Source of the DNA: Sisyra terminalis | Lineage: Eukaryota > Arthropoda > Insecta > Neuroptera > Sisyridae | NCBI GenBank assembly: GCA_958496175.1 | Contig: OY292275.1 | Span: 58,295,701-58,359,700 of the forward strand | Length of the DNA: 64,000 bases | Direction of reading: 5' to 3' | Part shown: piece by piece, positions 20,601-32,805 of the stretch | How positions within the stretch are numbered: the stretch's first letter is position 1 | Layout: the number at the start of each line of letters is the position of its first letter | The notes under the pieces: generated by a model | Databases searched by the model: none | What the model saw: the letters and a program-made list of their open reading frames with translations, nothing else | Told to the model about the DNA's origin: nothing | Program-made: the position numbers and the translations under genes

Positions 20601-21479
20601 TAACTACTGAAATAAGGTCTGTCAATAAAAAAGTACCAAAATATGCAATAACGCTATAAAAATTGAATTTTATACATTTATATATGCAATCCGATGTCTA
20701 GTAAATATCAATAAAATTTGATAGCAATTTACAGTTTTCTTTTGAAATCTCAAAATAAGGGCTTTGAAGTTCTCTTAATGAAAATAGTTTAGAAATCAAA
20801 ACCGTAAAATCAAAATAACAACGGCTTTTGTAAAATCTTTTTTAAAAAAAATATTATTATTAAGATTGAAATTCTCATAATAATCGCTTAGTTATTTGTA
20901 AGTATGTGTGGTATGTACTCATTAGTAAATATTTATATTAAAGTTCAGTATTTACTAAAACAATTCGCGATCTCAAAAGTTGGTACGCAGTAGGTACATT
21001 CGGTACAGATGAACTTAGTTGAACCACTTTTTAGTTTCTTTATTTAAACTTATTATCTTTTGTACTCACATTCGTTCAAAGATTACAAATTAAACTATAA
21101 AAAAACAAAACATATAAGGCAAGATAAAATTCAATTTTTTTTACAATATTTCTATGAACTACTTTTTAAGTGACTAAGAAAAGATAAAATAGTTTTGGGT
21201 TTTTTTTTTCAGAGATTAATGTAGGATTGTTTTTGAGCTAATGTAAATACGCAATTTTAAGTAGGTACTTTAAGTACATAATCCATGAAACGTTTTCTTA
21301 TAATCTTTATGAATTGTTTCCTTAAGTGCAGCAGTACGTGTGGAAAAAATTCAACTGTATATTTCCCTTTTCTTTTGTATATTTGGGGTCAAAATAAATT
21401 AGAAGAAAAAAAAAACAAGTACGTTAAGTTTAATTTTACCTATAAGATTCATTATTGTAAATCAAAAGATACATAATAG

Positions 21480-22440
21480 TATAAACTAGGGTCTCGTTCC
21501 GGTTTTGTACACGTAAATTTAGGTACTTCTATGTCTTTTTCTTCTAATAGTTCTGTATTAATATTTGACAAAATAATAGATAAATAATCTAAAATGTTAC
21601 TTTGTGTATAAGGCTGATAACTTATGCCAGATTAGCCAGATTAGGTGTAAAGACGAACATAGTACCTACCTATGTTTAGATGTTACATGTGACAGGGTAA
21701 TATACAATTAGCGATGTTAGAAAAACCAGGAGTTGCTAAGCCAATTACAGCTACTTATAAAGTTCACCTTTGTACTTTATTAAAAGTAATTTCAAACGCT
21801 TATATAATACAATATTGGAGTCGTTTAAACTGAAAAGCCAATTCTAAAGGCATCATTAGTATTCTTGGTATCAAAATAGGTATAATAGTTTCACCAATTC
21901 CACAACCAGTTAATGTGATACATTAGATTAAAAATGCTGTTAAAGTAACTAGATTAAGTCTTGTATAGTTCCACTATACTATTAATTGTGTTTAAATTTT
22001 TAAGTAGTACATTTGGATAACATACTTTTAATATTCCAGGAGTCGTTATAGAATACAAAAATTCAGTTGAATAATTTAATGTCTTCTGTCTATCCATAAT
22101 TGTGTCAACTTAACAGATTTACGTTGATGTTTCAAATTTTTGAGGATTCAAATAATTTCCTTTATAAACTTGCTCATTTAAGTAGATAGATGTTACCTAA
22201 TATTATCTTTCTTTTAACCGATTTAGTGTCTTAGTTATGTAACTAATATCTGGATATTCTTTTTCAATCAATTCCTGCACATTTTGCATTATCTTTTTCA
22301 AAATTCATTGTTAATTTTGTATTTGAAACGTTACTGTTGGCTTGTAAAATTTTATTTCTTAAGATTGCCTGTTTTAAATTAGACATTACAAATATTTATT
22401 TTTTATTTTAGAAGCCTGTTTTCTATAAGAAACCACTTAG
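21480..22440 (-). pseudogene. Possible degenerate coding region, identity unknown
   Basis: Minus-strand readings show several stretches of 40-50 open codons with protein-like composition: near 21490-21635 (ending in 'FTCTKPERDPSL'), near 21990-22110 (starting MDRQKTLNYSTEFLYS), and near 22200-22320. A hydrophobic stretch at about 21850-21960 is broken by a stop. No family is recognised. It could be a decayed transporter, a transposon or chance open frames. Confidence 0.25.
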
Positions 22441-25400
22441 CTCAGCACTTTGCAGCAGAACTGCGTTGTTGGGAAAACGCGTACTTGTCAAATTTTATTC
22501 GTCCAAAATTGCATATCAAAAACGCCAAAAACACCCTTGTAAAAATGAACTATTGTCCCGAATTGCTTGGAATAGGTACAGTTTTATTCTATATTAAAGA
22601 TAATAAATAACATAAACGATGGTCTAATAAAAAAATGAAATATGGATGTCTCAAAGAGCTTACGCCGACCAATGCCAGCCAGTAAAACTCATAGTTGGAA
22701 TGATTTTTGCTGGCATCTTCATAAAAAATCATCATATTTCAGTAAATTTATACAAAATCATGATAAATTATTGCACTTAAACTTTCCTCATAAATCACTC
22801 CGTCTACTGATGAAAACCCTGTGGAAATCCGGTCAGCAGTTGTTGAGCTTTTTAAGTTTAGGACACAAACGTAGTGATGGTATTTTTTTAAAAATATTCA
22901 CGTTTTTATCATACATCCAAGGCGTAATCTAAATTCTAATGCTTACGACATCTTTTGTATTATTAATGTCGGTAATGTATACTATTTCTATTATAAAAAA
23001 TATTACTATTATTAATTTCTTTACTATATTCTTCTTCAGATTTTTTTGAACTCTTTTAGACCAAATTTTGAATAACTAAGAAGGCAGTCGGGTTTGAGGA
23101 TTTTATTTAATATGTACAGATAAATTGACATTATAATCAAATAGAGAAATGGTACCAATGGCTTTTTAACTCATAAAGGGAGTGCAAGGGCTTTGGGTAA
23201 CAGATTTAGTTCAAATATTGCTGGGTGATAGATTTAGTTTCCCTGTTGATGAAAATATATGATTATAGGGACCACTACTCAATATTTTCTTAGATATTTG
23301 CCATTGAAGATGCAAATCATTCGTTAAAGTCAGTTTTGTAATAAATATTATTCTTTACTAATAAGATTGATAACGAATATAAAACTCTTATAGGTATGGT
23401 TTATAGTCATTAAAGTTATTTCGTCTCCAATTTATTTAAACTCAATTGTGTATATTTTCTTGTAAAAAAAAGAGATGAAATGAAAAAATGGATTTGCTAC
23501 AGCCTATAGAACCAAATTACAAATTCAAATGCATAAGTTTAAGAAATTATTGAGTATTGGTTCCATTAACCATATATATACACCAACAGGGGAACTAAAT
23601 CTTTCATCCTACAAAATTTAAACTAAATCCGTGGCCCCAAAACATTGTACACTCCTTGTGAAACTTCGAAATCAAGCCAAAAAAAGGCTTAAAAAATAAT
23701 ACACAGCTATATCAATTTTGTATTGCAGGATAAAAATAATATAATGAAATTATGTTCTTAATATGCACAATACAAATACTTTTCATATACCTACCGTGAT
23801 ATAAAGTACCTTCTATAAACCATTCAGTTTGGTTTGATTCAATTTATTGTAATTGATTACAGTACGAGATATTAGTTCTTTTTTCAAGTGTGAAACTAAA
23901 GTCAATTTCCCAAAATTTTGTTTTTGTGAAACAACCATTTTTCAGCAATATAAAAAATAGTTTGATGATCTTTGTAAGTATGAAGTTATTAATGAAATAC
24001 TAAGAAGTGGAGTCCTGTCAGTTTCTGAAAATTAATTGAGGTAGAGGTCAAAAAAAAAAACTTTCCGGGGTCAATTTACTATTATTGGGATGTAGGTTTC
24101 AATATTTACTTTTTCAATCAATTAATTTGTAGAGCAATTGATCATTTCAATGCAAAATATACAAGTAACATTTAAAATAAACAGGATTTTTTAAAAATAG
24201 CACATTATGTTGACACTATCTGGAGATAAGACAATCGTTCTACCTGTTTACTTTTTACTGCTGCATTTTATCTTGGTGTTTTAGTGCATTTAATTCCGTG
24301 TACTTAACATATTTAATCAGAATATTATTCTCGTATATATGCAACTCATAAATCGACAGTTTTAATTGATTTTTTTGCCAAAAATTGCATTTTCATCGCG
24401 AGCCATTTTAGTTTGATTTGGAAGTTAGCAATTTTTACTTATTCCTATTACAATGGAATTTAAATTAAAGAAAATTTTCGTATAGGATAAAAACTTTCAT
24501 TGATATTTTTAAGAATTTCTTTATATATGATCTTCAAAAGTGGTTCCTGTATTTTATTGTATTTATATTTTGAACAAAATGAAGGAAGTTAACAAATGTT
24601 TCAGGGGCAAGAATATTAGGATAAACATTGCATTTTATTAAGCCAGGAGGAATTCACGGAAAGTGATAAAAAGTTTAATTCGATTGGAAAAGATATAGAC
24701 GACATCGTAAATAAACACCTGAATAATACTTTAGTTCAATAAAATATAGATGCAAAACAACTATTTTTTCCTTAAAATTAATCAAAATTGTTTATTAAGA
24801 AACTAGGGAAAAGGGAAAGTGGGAAAATATTTTAAGTTAACATATTGACGATATTTACGTTCCTAAGTTTCTCTATTAACTACTAGATGGCAATAGCATT
24901 ACTGATTTGAAACAATACAGTAGATACAGTAGCTTAAATACATAAAAATATTATATTTTATAAAAATTTGTTTATGAATTCATAAATTCGTGTCTAAACA
25001 TAAGAGCTTTAAAATGCCTTGATCTGGATCCTATCAATCCCTTGTCTACTCTTCGTTAAGTAACGGGATGAATTTAACTAGGATATTCATTCACAATATT
25101 GGATACCCCACAATTGATAATATTTTTCGAAATTTAGGGATTTATAATGAAATAAAATTACTTTTTAATGCAAAAATCTTTTGAAAAATTCGTTTAAATT
25201 AAAGTTCAATCTCTATATTATTATTTTTTTCTATAATTAAATGAAAATGATCTAGCCGAATAAGCATTTGAAAACTGCTCTGGCGTTTAATGAAGGGATC
25301 TTACCTTGATTTTATTGTTTTTCTTCGAAGATAGCCATACATTTAATCTCACACCCCTAGCCCCTGTAGTAAAGGAATATTGGTGGTGACAACCCTTTAT

Positions 25401-25799
25401 GTAAATATTATTTTTCTCAGTGCTTATTGAAGATAGACTATCAATAAAATAATTAAAATATATATATATTTTTTTAGAATTTTTGCAATATTAGAAACTG
25501 TATTAAACGGGAAGTATATTTTGTGCTGCTGGTTTTTATTCTAATCCCCAAAATAACACCTATGAAAAAAATATATCGTATATGTTAATTAGTTAACTAA
25601 AAAACACATGTTTAAGTTATAAAATGGTCAATTTTGTGGAACATAGTTTAAAAAAATAAAACTTTGTGGTCTTATTTAATAATATATTATAATTAATAAT
25701 TAATAATTATAATAATAATAATATTAATAATTAATTCAATTACCTATATCTAATAAAAACATAATTAGGGATAGCTTTATTTTATTGAACATTTAATCA

Positions 25800-26300
25800 T
25801 TGCCACTGCTTTTTTCAATTTTAGTAATTATATCAATATCATTAAACATGGAGATCATTATTTCAGCGGGTTTTATAGTATTTGATGTATAAAGAGCATG
25901 GGATAAATAGTAAATAGCAGTGGCTATATAAGCGCTTCTGTCTACTGTTCTGGTACCATTTACCCAATTGGTTCAAATTTGGTTCATACTCGATAAAGCA
26001 ATTATATGTATTGCTTTTAATATGCCTTGATTATGCCCTTTCTTTTATTTTTTTTGCACGAAATCTTAAAAAATTCATGGGTTAATTCATTGTCATTTAA
26101 TATTTTAGCTAGATAACATACGGTTTTTGATAGTTGATAAGTGCCAGTAAATTATATTTTAAGATCAGTTTTTCTCAGGTCTGGAAAATCCATTGCACTA
26201 CTTGAAAATAATTTCGTAAAAAGGTTCTACGCTGATTCAAGCTCTCATTTTTAACCAATTCTTGCATTGTTTTCTGCAGATTTTGACGCTCCTTTATAAA
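25800..26300 (-). pseudogene. Possible degenerate coding region, identity unknown
   Basis: The minus strand at about 25800-25975 reads openly for some 55 codons (containing TRTVDRSAYIATAIYYLSHA and IKPAEIMISMFNDID), and near 26200-26300 there is 'ERQNLQKTMQELVKNESLNQ'. Stops and frameshifts lie between. The composition looks protein-derived, more likely transposon than host gene, but the family is not recognised. Confidence 0.25.
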
Positions 26301-26559
26301 AGCAACAATTGAATCGAAAGATTCGAGTTTAATATTTTACCAAAAATTTTATTTATTAATCCTGTTATTTTGTACAGTTATTTTGTCACTGCCAGAAGCT
26401 AGTAGTTCAGAACATACTGTAATAATTGGTATTTTTATACCTATAGTAATGTACAGCTTCAACAGCACAACGTACTTTAGTTACAAATCGTAATGCATTT
26501 GATTCTTCAAATTTGCATTAAACTGAAAATTCCCTAAATTATTATATTTTTGACATAAA

Positions 26560-27066
26560 AATTATGTTTTTTATTTTAATTAAATAACTTACGACCTGTG
26601 AAAAATATCAAAAACTTTTATACTGATAAGTTATAGAAAATAAAGTGCTCTACAAAAAATGTCCTATAAAATTTTCTCATAAAATTGATGGTTGCGCCAA
26701 AAAATTGAAAAAATATTAAAATTTCTCTTTAGTTCAACTTTGACCTCGAATAACTTTTCAAGGAATAAATATATCAAAAACTTGTACTCAGACCTTTTTT
26801 GTAGATCGTTCAATTTTCTACAAGAATATACCTTGGTCATTCCGAAATATTGTCACCAACGTGAGCTATAAAATTCCAAAGTGCAAGAGAATATTGGTCC
26901 CATGTTATTTAAATGGAAAATCGAAATTTGCGATGCGGTACCTCTTAATATAAATATTAAGAGTTTAAACTTTCACAGGATTTTTTTTTGTCATTCCCAA
27001 CAATATTTTCGATATAATTAAGAAAAAAAAATCATATTTTTTTTGAATCAGCCTAATATGCATTAT
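26560..27066 (+). repeat. Foldback repeat family member (inverted relative to 53935-54590)
   Basis: About 500 bp that match the reverse complement of 53935-54400 with high identity over landmarks such as 'agttcaactttgacctcgaa', 'gtgagctataaaattccaaa' and 'gcgatgcggtacctcttaat'. This copy has only one of the two terminal inverted segments, so it is truncated. Non-coding. Confidence 0.8.
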
Positions 27067-27810
27067 GCATGCATGTATCTGTAATTGATTTTTATATTTT
27101 TTTAAAGTATGTTCCACCTATTCGACCATTTTGTAACTCTAATATGTAATAGCTAACTAATTAACATATAAAATATATTTTTTTGTATGGTTTCACTTTG
27201 AAAGTTGGTTTAAGAAGCACCACAAAATAAATTTTTCGTTTTATACAGTTTCTAATATTTAATTTTTTAAAAAATCTAAAAAAATATGTATTTTAATGAG
27301 TTTATCAAAAGTCATGTAAAGATTCAATTTCATAAAGAAATCTTCAATAGGCACTGAAGAAAAAACTATTTACACTAAGGGTTGTCATCCCTATTATTCC
27401 CTTGTTATAGGGGTTAGGGGTGTGAAATTAAGTGTATGACTACCTTATATGAAAAACAAAGTATGATTTCTTGGTTAAACGCGAGAGTAGTTTTTAAATG
27501 CTTAATCGGCTAGATTCTGTGTCTCTTAAAAATTTAATTTTAAATGCAATTTAATTATTTAATTAACTTAGGTATTAAAATCGAAATTATTCTGGATTTT
27601 CAAGTTTCTAGCTTATTATGATTGAATTCTTTAAATTTTAATCTCTTTGGAAAAGTAACGATGAAGTTAAAAAATAAAATAATGGATGTAACAACATTGA
27701 AAACATATTTTTTTTTTAAACACAATGAATTTTAGTTCAAATTTTACTTCAATTTAATTGAAGAACCTTACAATATAAAAAAAGTATTTGATATTTACAA
27801 TTAAAAAAAA

Positions 27811-30800
27811 TTAAATAGGATAAAAGCTACGCGGACAAGTCCATGTTCTTGGTATAACAAAATTCCATTTCGACTCCGTCTCAAACGGACAATTGATTCG
27901 AACATAGTGCTCCATAAAATAGCTGCTCATCATCAACGAATTTCCAAAAATCAAGCTGAACCACACAAAGAAATTACCATTTTTGCTACCAGTTTTGCCC
28001 ATTATGAACACTAAGGCAAGTCCAAAACCGCCGAAAAAGAGCAGCATAACAGGATAGAAAAATTTGCAAGATGTTGCCAACACATATTCGTGAACTATTG
28101 ACGACGAAATAAACGTGACTAGGGTCGCAATTGTTCGGTTCTTTGGTACAATATTTTCGTAGAACTCCTTATAAACGTAAATGAATAACCAGTCGTGGAC
28201 AATTACATTCCAAGTGCGATAGAACTCCAAATACGTAGTTGAAGTCCACCAATCCTACAAAATAAAGATATAAACACTGAAAACTCTTAAAGATTTAGTC
28301 CAAACATGAGGCTCATGCCTCTTAGGAAGATAATTCAATAAGCAAAATAGAAAATTTCAAACTTCAAAATCATCACCAACTTAAATGACTCAATAGATCA
28401 TTTATCTTCAGTATAAGGGTTTTAAAAAAAATGTTAAAAAACACTGATATAATACTTACTTCATAAAATAATCGATCGCCAAATCGAAGCAATTCACCCC
28501 AAGCATTTTGCCAGCTATGGAATAAGATATAAAATAACGACAAATAAACTGCTCCCGAGGGAATTATAGCTTCTGCCAAATAACGTGGTAACATTTTAAG
28601 ATCAAAATCAACTTTTCCAAAATCTTGGAAACTTCCAATTAGAAATCTTTCAGTTAAAATCAAAGCGAAAAATGCCGCCCCCAATGTTTCAACCACATGA
28701 AGTGCAAATCTATTCCATCGAATCTCCTTTGTTCTAAAAATAAATTATATATTGAAAATTGTCCTTAAAACGATTTTTAAATTCAAAAGCAAAGGACTTC
28801 TGTTGGTAAAACTGCAAGGGTATTATCCCATGTGGAAGTGAGATGGAAGAATCATTTAGGGTTTAAATTTGAAATGGAACATTATTGTTATATAACTTAC
28901 ACTTTATAGATTTACATTGTTATTTATAATCTCTTAAAAAAGTAGTACTAAACTGTGAAACGAAGCGAAAAATAAAAAAAACAAAGTGATAACTACTTAT
29001 AATCAGTGGCGTAGCTACGTAGGGACTAGGCGGGGCAGTGCCCCGGGGCCCTCAAGCTCAGGGGGTCCTCGAATCCTTACCAGAAATCTTGATCGAACTC
29101 AACTTTTGAAAATTCAGTTGGAAGTTCAACAATTATTTATGGAAATAATGAGCAAATATGGAGTGCTAGAATGCGACCTAACGGAAATATTTACAACAAT
29201 GTTATTATTCTTTACTATTCCTGTCACTTCTGTAGCAGCCAAAAGGTCATTAAGCAAATTAAAAATAATAAAAAAATATTTAAAAAATAATATGGGCCAA
29301 ACTCGACTCCGATATTTATCGCTAATAGCAATTGAAAACAAGACCGCATCAAGCCTGGATTTAAACCAAGTCATTGATACTTTTGCGAAAACTAAAGCTA
29401 AGAAAAAATTGTAAATATAATTGTTATTTAGTCAGTTGGTAGGTCCGACCTTTATATAATAAACCCTTGAATCTTCTCTATTTCGTTTTATTAGCCAAAC
29501 CTACACCAAGTATTAATTGTAATTTATGTTGTTACTGTTTAATATTTTTATTACCTGCCCTGCAGAGCACAAAACAGAGCTTATGTAGCTTAGAATTTGT
29601 ATATTTCATATTTTTATTTGATAAAATCTGGGGCCCCATTTTTTAATTTGCCCCAGGGCCCTTGGGTACCTAGCTACGCCACTGGGAAGAGGGTAGTTAT
29701 ATCCTTGCCAAAGGTTCCTTCGAATCATATTGTACTTTCTGTTACGTGAATCAGAATAAGAATTTTTCCACAACAAAAAATTTGTGGCTTTTTTTATACA
29801 TTTAAATTACTTCCACCAATGGATTACTTCAAATTACTTAAAGAAAGAGGACAAAAGGAATGAAAAAGGAAACTATTATCCCCATAATGCATATGCCAAA
29901 AATTCTTAACTTTTACGTTGCAATAATGACGACTAAATCTTACCTTGGATATTCATCTTGATAGATTGCGGTTGGTGCAAACAAAAAGTACAAATAGCTT
30001 GAAAACTTTGGATATAAAACACTGTTTTCGGTGTGCGGTTTATAATTTCTAGTTCTTGGCACATTGTTTCGGACGAAAGAATAATACTTCATGAAAAAAC
30101 GCGCCTAAAAAAACATTAAAGAAAAATTCGAAATTTTCCCAATTTTTCAGTTGACCTACTTGTTCCGAGATGAGAACCGAAGCCCATCCAAAATTAAAGT
30201 TAAGTCTGATAAATGTTTTGATTCCTTCCGACCAATAAAAGAAAAGAAAAATTGAATAAATAACCGCAAATACTACATCACAAATGAGTTTTGGTCCAGT
30301 TGCTAAAAATTATTGAGAAAATCACTATAAACGTGCTTTCATTGATTTGTCGCACAATACCCACAATTAGGGCTTAACGAGCCTCGGATTTTAGCCCATA
30401 GTACATAAACAGGGTAGACCATTATGGTGGCAACGAACATTACCGACCAAAACGTTACTGCTTCCACTGGTTTGGCAAAAACTTTCGCAATTGTCGACAG
30501 GCCCAAATAAAGTCTAAAGAAAAATCAGAAAAAAGATATAATTTTCATTAAAGGAATATATGTGCCAATAGTCTGGAAATTTGGGGCATACTTGACCATC
30601 ATTGCACCTCGACAAAAAAATGCATTTTTATATTATGGTCATTTACTTTGCCCACCATTATTGGCACAAATATTAGCGAAAAATGATGTCAAACTATAAG
30701 AAAACGTACCTTCCATATTTTGTATATTCATAGATAACAGTTTGGACGAAAAAGAAAATCCAAAAAATTGTAAACATGTTGTAAACAGAAGACAAAACTG

Positions 30801-30877
30801 GCATTTGGAAAAGTTCAGTTAAACGAGAGTCTCTGGCAACGAAAACTTTTTCACGAAGTTTTCCATTTTTTGGCTTT
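27811..30877 (-). CDS. Sterol O-acyltransferase (SOAT/ACAT)-like, paralogue 1; first exon not found
   Basis: Multi-pass ER membrane MBOAT enzyme that uses acyl-CoA to esterify sterols or related alcohols. Exons (minus): 30877-30710, 30513-30365, 30302-30160, 30104-29944, 28733-28460, 28254-27811 (stop). Phases fit throughout and match paralogues 2 and 3. Motifs: an EQARFFMK helix, FLFAPTAIYQDEYPR, then FHSWQNAWGELLRFGDR, LFYEDWWT (canonical FYxDWWN, here Asn to Thr), YRTWNVIVHDW, and the active-site His in SSIVHEYVLA. The first recognised exon begins with a split codon, so an N-terminal exon of about 16 codons, as in the paralogues, should lie upstream but was not located. The donor at 30364 is GTGGGT. 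A hAT element sits in the 1.2-kb intron. The 3'-terminal exon has an extended tail (RSFYPI). Confidence 0.88.
29004..29684 (+). mobile_element. Short hAT element, copy 3 (SOAT paralogue 1 intron)
   Basis: A 681-bp copy with ends 'cagtggcgtagctacgtagg' and 'tacctagctacgccactg', the cleanest inverted ends of the three copies (CAGTGGCGTAGCTA). It lies inside the intron 29943-28734 of the SOAT gene, in the opposite orientation to the gene. No clear 8-bp target duplication. Confidence 0.88.
29040..29414 (+). pseudogene. hAT transposase C-terminal fragment, copy 3
   Basis: The open frame contains the same dimerisation signature with changes (PVTSVAAKRSLSKLK in place of [15 protein letters not shown]). 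The Glu-to-Lys and Phe-to-Leu changes show this copy is drifting. The N-terminal residues come from the terminal repeat and are not transposase-like. Confidence 0.82.
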
Positions 30878-30969
30878 CTGCAAAAAAAAAAACGTGTTAA
30901 CAAATCATTGAATTTATGGGTGAAATATGTATTAAAAGGGATGTTATCAAAACAAGCAGCTTTAGGTAC

Positions 30970-31125
30970 CAATGCATATTTAACATCCCATCGAAGGATT
31001 TGGAAACTGGTAATGATCTTAATCGTTAGGTCAGTTAAGACCTAACGATAAAAATCGGACCTTAACTGACCTAACGATTAAGATCATTACCAGTTTCCAA
31101 ATTCTTCGATGGGGTGCTAACTTTG
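30970..31125. repeat. Short inverted repeat upstream of SOAT paralogue 1
   Basis: Two arms of about 60 bp around 31040-31060. The left arm reads 'ccatcgaaggatttggaaac' and 'ggtaatgatcttaatcgtta'; the right arm mirrors it with 'taacgattaagatcattacc' and 'cttcgatggggtgctaa'. The loop contains another copy of 'acctaacgat'. It could fold as a strong cruciform or hairpin. Non-coding. Confidence 0.8.
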
Positions 31126-31891
31126 CATTGATGCCTTAGGTATTCAGGATATCAAAAATGTACAGTTCAGTCATGAAGCGAAAAGATATCTGAGAATGGT
31201 AAAACTATACTTAACAATGAAAAAAATTGGGGATGAAAAAAAAATATATTGAAGTTCCCGAAAATTTTAGTGATATACTAGGTTTAAAATATCAAGAGAT
31301 ATAAATCTTTGGTAAACAGAAGAGAGGTTTAAAATTGGAGAAGAAAAAAGAAAAAAATAAATTTTAGTTTAGAATTACCGACGTAATTACTGATTACAGA
31401 AAACCTGAACTGTAAAAAAAGAAAGCTAATAGAATAATTCACTTTTTAAAAGAGAATGAAAAAACCGGCATAATTTTTTTAAGGGCCAAAATCCACATTT
31501 GAATTTAATTAGTGATCGGTCTTTTTTAAGTACAAATTCCCAAAGAACTAAAACTAGTCTTTTTCCTGGCCTTATCTAAGGAAAAAATAGAGGATGGAAT
31601 GAAAATGACATCTGATGGTTATATGAAATCATGTGTAGAAAGAAAAGTGTAAAATCAGTAGTAAATAAAAGAAATTAAAACATATAAAGTATGAATAAAA
31701 AGTGGCAACTATTATGCAACTTATTTAATAATCGTCTGCTTAGAATGTAAACCTGCTATCTACATACATAAGACTTATTAATTATACAGAGGACAATAAA
31801 AGCACTGCAAAAAATTTAAAATAATTCTATTCGAAAAAATGAAAATACCGTTTGAATATTGAATGATCCAGGTCTTAATAGACTGATTAAT

Positions 31892-32805
31892 AGGGGAACC
31901 TGGGGCGGAACGGGGTACCAAAGTTTTAATTACAATTTACGAGAAATTTAAAGAAACAATCTCATTGTTTTGTAATTTATATATTTATTTAATTCATTCT
32001 TTACAAATAAAAGTAGGTTTTATTGATTTAAATTAATAATTAATATTAAAAATTTAGGTTTCAAAAACAAATGGAAATTTCCCATTCTGCCTCATCCCCT
32101 GGGGCACAATGAGAAATGAGCCTGGGGCGCAATAGGATACTTGTTATTGGCTTAGTTCGCAGATGAAGACACTGTCATCATCATGTTTAGCTCAGCACAT
32201 GCCAAATGTGCCCATTTTTGACAAATACTGCAGGAACACCAGCTTTCATTAGATTTGGAGTTTAAATCCTCACAGTATAAGCAGATTACCTCTGCATCTT
32301 CTGACCTTTCTTATATATGAACTATCGGCTAGTTTTTCTTTTATATGTATGCACTATCTGGTGATAAAATAAAAATGTCTATCTGAATGGGAAATACTAT
32401 CTGAATGGTATATCCCATTCCGCCTCACCCATTGTGCCCCAAAGCACTTTTCCCACAGGCACACTATTATGGCAGGATATGTTGGTTATATTTGAATTAT
32501 CACTGGGCTTTTAGTTAGTCAACAGTATGTTATAACAAACATGTCATGTTAATATTCAAACAAAAAATAGGACATAGAATAATTACCTTAGTGTTACTTT
32601 GCAAAAATTTAAATTCGGAAACGTTTATTTCGACTTTTGATAAAAATAAAAACAACTGCAGTCTTTACTGGCGATAGCCACTTTCTATAATGCAGCCCCG
32701 TTAATTGAACATTGAGTATGATTTTTATGCATTTTTGTCACCTGTAACTAGCGCTAATTCCATTTCCCATACTGCCCCGGTACCCCATTCCGCCCCGTCT
32801 TCCCA
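31892..32805. mobile_element. TIR element with GGGGCGGAA ends
   Basis: About 910 bp with inverted ends 'aggggaacctggggcggaac' and, mirrored, 'gtaccccattccgccccgtc' then 'ttccca'. Internal GC-rich lines ('cctcatcccctggggcacaa', 'cattgtgccccaaagc') contrast with the AT-rich body. It is related in end sequence to 3520-4390. The 61-codon open frame at its right end comes from the terminal repeat and is not a gene. Confidence 0.75.

Larger units (their letters stand above)
19353..20700 (-). mobile_element. hAT element relic with target-site duplication
   Basis: A 1348-bp element with inverted ends 'tagacatcggattatatgca' and 'tatatgcaatccgatgtcta'. Flanking 8-mers GTAATTAT and GTAAATAT agree at 7 of 8 positions, the size of a hAT target duplication. 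The right half carries a decayed transposase on the minus strand. A MITE (19493-19746) is nested in the left half. Confidence 0.88.
18247..27810. other. 9.5-kb gene desert upstream of ACSF2
   Basis: No host gene is supported. It contains a MITE (18620-18795), a 1.35-kb hAT relic (19353-20700), weak coding-like debris on the minus strand (21480-22440 and 25800-26300), and a foldback family member (26560-27066). The rest (20709-21480, 22440-25750, 27067-27810) is AT-rich sequence in which I see nothing specific. The open frame at 22642-22932 has no recognisable features. The ACSF2 promoter should lie just above 18246. Confidence 0.6.

Noticed and set aside
22642..22932. 96-codon plus-strand open frame
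   Set aside because: No family features, no splice or neighbour support, and length within the range of chance frames in 64 kb.
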